In this document: piece after piece, positions 15,112 to 19,649 of the stretch
Position numbering within the stretch: position 1 is the first letter of the stretch
Layout of the letters: every line of letters begins with the position of its first letter
Source of the DNA: Candidatus Undinarchaeales archaeon SRR5007147.bin71
Lineage (GTDB): Archaea; Undinarchaeota; Undinarchaeia; Undinarchaeales; Undinarchaeaceae
Assembly (NCBI GenBank): GCA_014189675.1
Contig: DVAE01000021.1
Coordinates: forward strand, 1 to 19,649
Direction of reading: 5' to 3'
DNA: 19,649 nucleotides
Program-made: the position numbers and the translations under genes
The notes under the pieces: generated by a model
What the model was told of the DNA's origin: nothing
What the model saw: the letters and a program-made list of their open reading frames with translations, nothing else
Database searches by the model: none

Positions 15112-16955
15112 AAAAATTTGTCACACCTTCACATCTGTATAAAATTCCGCTAATTTCTGGAATTATTCTTGTTGTTCTAGGAGTTCTTGCCCTTCTCTAT
15201 CGCCAGGATATTTTGCAGTATGTTATTATGAATTCTGATACATCAAATACCCTCTATCTCCGCAAGCTTGCGCGTGTTGCAACACTCCCTTATGAACTCT
15301 TTATCTCAGGAGCAATGTTTCTCATAGCCTCCTACATCACAAAAAACTTTGACAAAGTTTCTCATCTGTTTAAGTCTGTGGGCTCAGGAAAGAAAGCACT
15401 TTTTGCCTTTATCCTAGTGATGCTTGTTGTCATCGTAATCGGTATCTTCCTTCTATTTTTCCAGAGAATAGAGGGGCAGGATGAGGGCATACATCTAAAC
15501 AGTGCGAAGCTGTCATATGAAGGTAAAATGCCATATGTCGATTTTATTTATCTGAAAGACCCACTTTTTACTTACGTTGCAGGCTTCCCTCTTCTGTTGT
15601 TTGGATTTGATTTGTACGGAGGTCGTATTGCAGCACTTCTGATAAAACTTCTGATGTTTTACCTTGTTTTCTCTGCCACAAAACGCCTGACAAAAAGCGA
15701 ATGGTATGGTGTCCTTGCAGCGTCTTTAGTGGCTTTTCATTTAATGTATCATGGAAGCACGGTAACTCTTGATACTTCGTCAACAATTCCTGTGCTCTTC
15801 CTCTTGCTGGGAATTCATTCTCTTACTTGGAAGCTCCCAAGTTCCAAAAAAGCACTTATATCAACTCTAATGTTTTCAGCGTCTATTGCTACAAGAGCAT
15901 TTGCGGCTCCTGCAATTCTTTTCTTATTGTGGTACTTATGGAAGCTAAAATCCGGAATCAAAAATGTCCTGGTCTCTCTTGCAACGGGGATTATTTTCCT
16001 TCTGGCAGTCTATGTTCCATTCTTCGTCGCTGATTTCCAGAAGGCTTTCTTTGGCTTTGCCGGAGCTCCTCTTACTAGGAGTGTTATATTTCCAGCAGAA
16101 AGAACAGTCAATTATTTCCTTTTTGAAATAACACAGGGCACACTGTCCGCCGCGGTTTTTGACAAACTGTTTGTTTTGTCTCTCACCATTTTCTATAATT
16201 TTATTATCTACGGAACGATTGCTATAACTGCATTTGCTCTGTTCAGGTCAGGAAGGGTAAAATGGTCGCCTGAGGATAGAAAAATGTATATTCTTCTCTT
16301 CGGAGTATTTGCTGCAATCACTATAGTTTCTTCTCTAGTTCCAAGTCCTGCTAGCTACAGTTACAGTCTGTCATTCCTACCTCTGGGGGCAGTTGTCGCA
16401 GCAGTAGGCTTGAAACACCTTCTTAATAATTATCCTCGGGAAAAACTTCTCGCCATAGCCGGAGTTCTTATCATTTTGACGGTTTCATTTTCTCTTCTCC
16501 AATACCCCAGATTCCGTCTTGATTATAGTGAGGACGGTTCTCTTAGATTTCCTATAAATGAAGTTTCTGAAGTTGCAGAGTTCGTGAAACTTAACACACC
16601 TGGAGGAAGTGAAATAATAACTTTTGAAATTCCAATTGCTCTTGAAGCAGACCGTGCCGTGGTTCACGGCTTTGAGCGGGGCTATTTTGGCTTCTTCTTA
16701 TTCGACAGTGATAAAGCCCGGTCTGTCAACGGTATGAACTCTGAAATTTATGCAGGGCATTTGGAAAGCAGAGATGCCTCTGCTGTTGTAATGAGTCAGA
16801 GAAAAACAGACAAGTTTTTCGAACTAATTCCTTCTGAGGACAGCGAATTAATTATGGAAGCTCTCTCTGAAAACTACTATCTTGCAAAGACTTTTGACCA
16901 GGTTACAGATTGGGGAAGTGTCAGGGTTTATCTTCCTCTAGAGGTACAAGAATAG
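15108..16955 (+). CDS. GT39/ArnT-like multi-pass membrane glycosyltransferase
   Basis: This 615-residue protein has many membrane helices. After the first helices an outward loop carries RIEGQDEGIHLNSAKLSYEG, with the acidic pair DE at 125-126, then KMPYVDFIYLKDP. This matches the DE...GKxPYxDF signature of GT39/PMT/ArnT-type GT-C enzymes, which use polyprenyl-phosphate sugars to glycosylate proteins or lipids. A soluble C-terminal part (about 500-615) follows the last helix, probably on the outer face. ATG 15108 is chosen for its ATGA overlap with the GT2 stop and AGGAGA at 15091-15096. An in-frame start at 15030 would add a Ser-rich segment inside the GT2 gene. Donor and acceptor are unknown. 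The large surface protein nearby is one conceivable target. Confidence 0.82.
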   Translation: MKKFVTPSHLYKIPLISGIILVVLGVLALLYRQDILQYVIMNSDTSNTLYLRKLARVATLPYELFISGAMFLIASYITKNFDKVSHLFKSVGSGKKALFAFILVMLVVIVIGIFLLFFQRIEGQDEGIHLNSAKLSYEGKMPYVDFIYLKDPLFTYVAGFPLLLFGFDLYGGRIAALLIKLLMFYLVFSATKRLTKSEWYGVLAASLVAFHLMYHGSTVTLDTSSTIPVLFLLLGIHSLTWKLPSSKKALISTLMFSASIATRAFAAPAILFLLWYLWKLKSGIKNVLVSLATGIIFLLAVYVPFFVADFQKAFFGFAGAPLTRSVIFPAERTVNYFLFEITQGTLSAAVFDKLFVLSLTIFYNFIIYGTIAITAFALFRSGRVKWSPEDRKMYILLFGVFAAITIVSSLVPSPASYSYSLSFLPLGAVVAAVGLKHLLNNYPREKLLAIAGVLIILTVSFSLLQYPRFRLDYSEDGSLRFPINEVSEVAEFVKLNTPGGSEIITFEIPIALEADRAVVHGFERGYFGFFLFDSDKARSVNGMNSEIYAGHLESRDASAVVMSQRKTDKFFELIPSEDSELIMEALSENYYLAKTFDQVTDWGSVRVYLPLEVQE

Positions 16956-16965
16956 CTTTAAATAA
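16954..16965 (+). promoter_or_regulatory. TATA-box promoter for the 128-residue orphan
   Basis: AGCTTTAAATAA overlaps the stop of the preceding gene. The TATA core at 16957-16964 is centred about 27 bases before ATG 16988, so the mRNA would be leaderless. The 12 bases are identical to the promoter upstream of L1. Confidence 0.65.
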
Positions 16966-16987
16966 TTTCTGCTACATCTTAACAAGT

Positions 16988-17374
16988 ATGAACAAAATCC
17001 CAAGCAAGGTTCGCTTAGTTCTGAAAGATCTTAATCAGGATGACTCTGAGCTTGCCGAGCTATGCATATCAAGAGTAACAGAGCTTTTGCAATCCAGCGG
17101 CTGCTCAGATGCGAGGTCATGGGCTACAAACATACTTCCTATGGTCCTTGGTGAAATGGCAGAAGTTGAAGAGGCCGGAGATCTTGATGAGTGGCTCTTG
17201 GATCTTGATGGTGCTGAGTATGAGGTTGTCTTTGGTGTTCAGCAGGTATTCAGTGAAATTCAGGACAAGCTTGCAAAGCGTTCTCCTGAGGATATAAGGG
17301 ATACACTAATTTATTCTATAGAAAAAACACTGTCTGAGATTGACAGAGTAAGGTATCAAAGGCTTTACGGCTGA
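16988..17374 (+). CDS. Small acidic helical protein, unknown
   Basis: This 128-residue soluble protein is rich in Glu, Asp and Leu and predicted largely helical by eye (for example LGEMAEVEEAGDLDEWLLDLD in the middle, and EKTLSEIDRVRYQRLYG at the end). I do not recognise a family. There are no Cys pairs or membrane segments. ATG 16988 is preferred over an in-frame start at 16910 because the strong TATA box lies between them. It is transcribed from its own promoter. Its last ten bases overlap the end of the convergent cutA gene. Confidence 0.75.
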   Translation: MNKIPSKVRLVLKDLNQDDSELAELCISRVTELLQSSGCSDARSWATNILPMVLGEMAEVEEAGDLDEWLLDLDGAEYEVVFGVQQVFSEIQDKLAKRSPEDIRDTLIYSIEKTLSEIDRVRYQRLYG

Positions 17375-17667
17375 GAACTCCAGTCCGTATAGTCTGTGTT
17401 CACATCTTCAACATTTATTTTTAATATTGCTGGTATTTTATAGCTGTGCAGTTCATGTATTCTCTTCTTAACTATTTCAAAATCTGCACTCGTTTTTACA
17501 ATAAGAATGGCTTCATTAGATTCCTCTATTTTGCCCTTTTCTAAATAAATCGAGCTACAATTCGGGGTAATATTTACGCAGAATGCCAGACCCTCCTCAA
17601 CTAATGTTTTCCCAATCTTCTTAGCGTCTTCTTTATTCTGTGTTGTAGTGTATATCAAATACATCAT
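17365..17667 (-). CDS. cutA: CutA1 divalent-ion tolerance protein
   Basis: This 100-residue protein has normal CutA1 length. The family forms trimers with a ferredoxin-like fold and is tied to copper or divalent-metal tolerance, though its exact role is unsettled. Visible hallmarks are YTTTQNKEDAKKIGKTLVEEGLAFCVNI near the start, then SSIYLEKGKIEESNEAILIVKT (about 38-59), and finally KIPAILKINVEDVNTDYTDW, matching the EVPEI...NPDYLxWL end. ATG 17667 overlaps the endonuclease V stop (ATGA), so the two are translated together. A second ATG at 17664 is possible. The 3' end overlaps the orphan gene on the other strand by ten bases. Confidence 0.92.
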   Translation of the reverse strand: MMYLIYTTTQNKEDAKKIGKTLVEEGLAFCVNITPNCSSIYLEKGKIEESNEAILIVKTSADFEIVKKRIHELHSYKIPAILKINVEDVNTDYTDWSSQP

Positions 17668-18323
17668 ATCTGTCCTATCTTTTGTATGAGCTTCTCGTTT
17701 GCAACTCTGAGAGGCTCCGGTATTTTCTCGAGTGTTGTTTTACCAACGATTTCTGCAGCAGTCTTTATCGATACTCTATGACCTGGGCTTACGTAAAGCC
17801 TCGGTGATCTTGCACTCGTTTTGACAACTTCCCCTACAATTTCTTCTTCATCTAGTATCAAATTTTTTCCGTCAACTGTTTTCACCTCTCCACAGAGAAG
17901 CTCATTCGAAACTGCTATCGTCGGTATGTTCATCGACAGCCCTACATGGCACGCTATTCCAAACTTTCTGGGATGGTTTATTCCATGTCCCTTAATCATC
18001 AACACATCTGGTATGTCAAAGCTAGTTATGCTATCTGCGATTGCCCTTCCTTCTCTGAATCCTCCGAAGGTCGGGAGGTCTGGTATTTTGCTTTGTTCTT
18101 CAATAAAATCTTGCTTTAAAATCTCGAACTTTGAATAATTTTCATCCACCTTTAAAATTGCCAGAGATACCTTTATGATGTTCCCTCTCGAGTAGCTCGT
18201 TACTCCACCTATTGTCTCTATTTTCATAGGGAGCTTGTCCTCAATAATCAGGTCTTCATGAAACTTCTCCTGGAGTTCCGATGCAGATAAAATTGTTATT
18301 TTATCAGGGAAAAACTTGCTCAT
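17664..18323 (-). CDS. nfi: Endonuclease V homologue lacking key catalytic residues
   Basis: The 219 residues align along the whole endonuclease V family: FREGRAI (89-95), GHGINHPRKFGIACHVGL (112-129), IPTIAV (133-138), LYVSPGHR (176-183) and IPEPLR (201-206). Family enzymes cut near deoxyinosine using D43, E89 and D110 (Thermotoga numbering). Here E91 remains, but the first Asp (GVDLSF-type motif) reads GGVTSYS with T42, and the DGxG motif reads KGHG with K111. The wedge PYIP is PDLP (81-84), and the lysine of GVAKS is N140. H182 is kept. A binding or regulatory pseudoenzyme seems likelier than a nuclease, yet the frame is intact and conserved. ATG 18323 lies about 24 bases from a TATA box. 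It forms an operon with cutA. Confidence 0.85.
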   Translation of the reverse strand: MSKFFPDKITILSASELQEKFHEDLIIEDKLPMKIETIGGVTSYSRGNIIKVSLAILKVDENYSKFEILKQDFIEEQSKIPDLPTFGGFREGRAIADSITSFDIPDVLMIKGHGINHPRKFGIACHVGLSMNIPTIAVSNELLCGEVKTVDGKNLILDEEEIVGEVVKTSARSPRLYVSPGHRVSIKTAAEIVGKTTLEKIPEPLRVANEKLIQKIGQI

Positions 18324-18343
18324 AATCTTAAATAGACGAAAAG

Positions 18344-18351
18344 ATTTATAG
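18344..18351 (-). promoter_or_regulatory. TATA box for the endonuclease V-like gene and cutA
   Basis: On the minus strand this reads CTATAAAT, centred about 24 bases before ATG 18323 in the 32-base gap after the upstream gene. It predicts a leaderless mRNA. Confidence 0.55.
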
Positions 18352-18355
18352 CTCT

Positions 18356-19024
18356 TTAGGCTGCTCCCTTCTCTTGATTGTTATCAAAAGGTGATTTGTA
18401 TGTGAGTCGCCCGGCCTTTGACAGGTTTTTGCTTGCTGTGTTTCGTATATTTAGAAGCTCTAGCTTGGAGGAGTGGCACATTCCTTGTAGTTCATCTATA
18501 AGGTTTCTAATGGATTCAAGGACTAGCCTCGCTTTTCTAGCTTTTTTGGAAACGCTATCTCCTGAACGATTTGACAGAACGGTCATTATCCATATGTGGG
18601 CCGGCTTCTTGGCTCTATCAACGTCCGAATACTTTGCTATTACTGAGTCCATCTGTATTATGCTCGAGTCGATGAAGCTTATTAGCTTGCTACAGGAGTT
18701 TGAGGGATTCTGAGTATAGTCTCCAAGGAAGCTCTTCAAGGTCTCATCAGTTCTGTGTGCGCTTTTTATTATCTGAAACTTTTTGAGTAAGTTCGAAAGC
18801 TCTCCGTTGAGAGCCTGTAGGGAGGGTGCTATTGAACGAACTTTCTGCATTTCACAGGAGTCTGCTGATTCTATAAGTTCATCTATTCTGCAGCGACTGC
18901 TTGCTGTTAAAAATTTAATTTTCCTGGATCTAATGTCGTCTATGAAGTTGGAAGATTCGTCAATAAGTCTCAGGACACAATCTGCGTATTCTTTCTCAGT
19001 TCCGAGCATAATAGGGTCTGACAT
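18356..19024 (-). CDS. Helical Ser-rich protein of unknown function
   Basis: This 222-residue soluble protein is made almost wholly of helix-like stretches with heptad-like Leu/Ile spacing, such as IRNLIDELQGMCHSSKLELL near 172-191. It has scattered Cys and many Ser. The end is polar and basic (KSPFDNNQEKGAA). I recognise no family or catalytic motif. It lies upstream of the endonuclease V-like gene on the same strand but has its own promoter, and a second promoter separates the two. A divergent orphan gene starts 73 bases away. Coiled-coil or partner-binding roles are guesses only. Confidence 0.7.
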   Translation of the reverse strand: MSDPIMLGTEKEYADCVLRLIDESSNFIDDIRSRKIKFLTASSRCRIDELIESADSCEMQKVRSIAPSLQALNGELSNLLKKFQIIKSAHRTDETLKSFLGDYTQNPSNSCSKLISFIDSSIIQMDSVIAKYSDVDRAKKPAHIWIMTVLSNRSGDSVSKKARKARLVLESIRNLIDELQGMCHSSKLELLNIRNTASKNLSKAGRLTYKSPFDNNQEKGAA

Positions 19025-19042
19025 AATATCTTTTAGTCTTTC

Positions 19043-19051
19043 TTATTTAAT
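19043..19051 (-). promoter_or_regulatory. TATA box for the helical Ser-rich gene
   Basis: On the minus strand this reads TTAAATAAG, centred about 23 bases before ATG 19024. It faces away from the box at 19069-19075. Confidence 0.5.
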
Positions 19052-19068
19052 ACTTTTTATCGCAAGTG

Positions 19069-19075
19069 TTTTATA
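19069..19075 (+). promoter_or_regulatory. TATA box for the last gene
   Basis: TTTTATA is centred 26 bases before ATG 19098, predicting a leaderless mRNA. Together with the opposite box it forms a 73-base divergent promoter. Confidence 0.55.
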
Positions 19076-19097
19076 GGTAATTAGACAAAAAAGTTCT

Positions 19098-19649
19098 ATG
19101 GCAGAAGATATACAGGAAATAAACGTTGTTCCTGAAGGTGAATCTCTCGGAAGTGAGGATGTCAAGAAAGAGCTTGAGGCGCTGGAAGAAATTCTTGGCA
19201 AAATTGTTCACCCTGTGGCTGTACATCATCGTGATCTTGCATCAAATATGAAGAAAGTAGTCAATTCTCTGAAGGAGGAGATTAAACGCTCTGAAAAGGA
19301 TTCTGCCGAGGCACACGAGGGTGTGGATGAACATCTCTTTCTTGCATCTCTTGCCCTGGTATCAATAGTTCGCAGTCTGATTACATATTATAATGAGAGG
19401 AAAAAAGGAGCGTCTGAAGATGAGAAAGCTCACATAGACAAGATTCTTTCGTCTCTTAATTTCTCTACAAGTGTCAAACGCGGAGTGACAACTTGGACTG
19501 GAGAAGGTCCTCTTATGTCAGCCGCAAGGAATATACGCCAGTTGGCTGAGATTAAGGCAGATGAAACCGGAAAGCACACTTGGAGACTCAGGGGTCACGA
19601 AGTTCGGATAGCCGGAAAGGCAGCCCACAAGACTGGAAAAGAGCTTGCC
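19098..19649 (+). CDS. Helical protein of unknown function, 3' end beyond the window
   Basis: An open frame runs from ATG 19098 to the window edge, giving 184 residues without a stop. The start reads MAEDIQEINVVPEGESLGSE. A helical region with many His, Glu and Lys follows, including PVAVHHRDLASNMKKVV and HEGVDEHLFLASLALVSIV, then a more mixed part (GVTTWTGEGPLMSAARNIRQ). There is no signal peptide or clear membrane segment, and I recognise no family. The TATA box 26 bases upstream and a clean frame support it as real. Confidence 0.75.
   Translation, partial: MAEDIQEINVVPEGESLGSEDVKKELEALEEILGKIVHPVAVHHRDLASNMKKVVNSLKEEIKRSEKDSAEAHEGVDEHLFLASLALVSIVRSLITYYNERKKGASEDEKAHIDKILSSLNFSTSVKRGVTTWTGEGPLMSAARNIRQLAEIKADETGKHTWRLRGHEVRIAGKAAHKTGKELA

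Overview
The window is a compact archaeal chromosome segment. Evidence for Archaea: archaeal-type L1 and L10/P0 ribosomal proteins in the archaeal order, an archaeal AlaRS, and TATA boxes about 22-28 bases before most first genes, which mostly imply leaderless mRNAs. Internal operon genes instead use ATGA or TAATG overlaps, some with Shine-Dalgarno motifs. The base composition looks moderately AT-rich, and the proteins are Lys-rich, not strongly acidic as in salt-in halophiles. A small-genome (DPANN-like) lineage is my guess, not a demonstration.

Layout: (1) 1-2075, the end of a probable L11 gene, then L1 and L10/P0, all with charged low-complexity tails. L12 does not follow. (2) 2076-2585, a small membrane protein on the minus strand. 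(3) 2674-9703, an operon of alaS, a 1127-residue surface protein (LamG plus Ig-like repeats plus one membrane anchor) and a TraB-like protein. (4) 9704-12367, leuS on the minus strand. Its catalytic and editing core is bacterial-type, but its C-terminal domain looks archaeal. (5) 12458-16955, an envelope glycan cluster: an exported alpha/alpha-barrel protein, a GT2 glycosyltransferase and a GT39-like membrane glycosyltransferase. (6) 16988-17374, a small acidic orphan. (7) 17364-18323, cutA1 and an endonuclease V homologue on the minus strand. The homologue has lost most of its catalytic residues. (8) 18356-19649, two divergent orphan genes, the last cut by the window edge.

How it fits together: translation genes (ribosomal stalk, AlaRS, LeuRS) alternate with cell-surface genes. 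The surface protein carries many N-glycosylation sequons, and the GT cluster could plausibly supply surface glycans, although no oligosaccharyltransferase is present here. No tRNA, rRNA, CRISPR array, transposase or integrase was seen, and no stretch over 300 bases lacks a gene. The strongest points for follow-up are the chimeric LeuRS, the apparently dead endonuclease V, the hairpin at the L1 ribosome-binding site, and a 12-base promoter word used three times.
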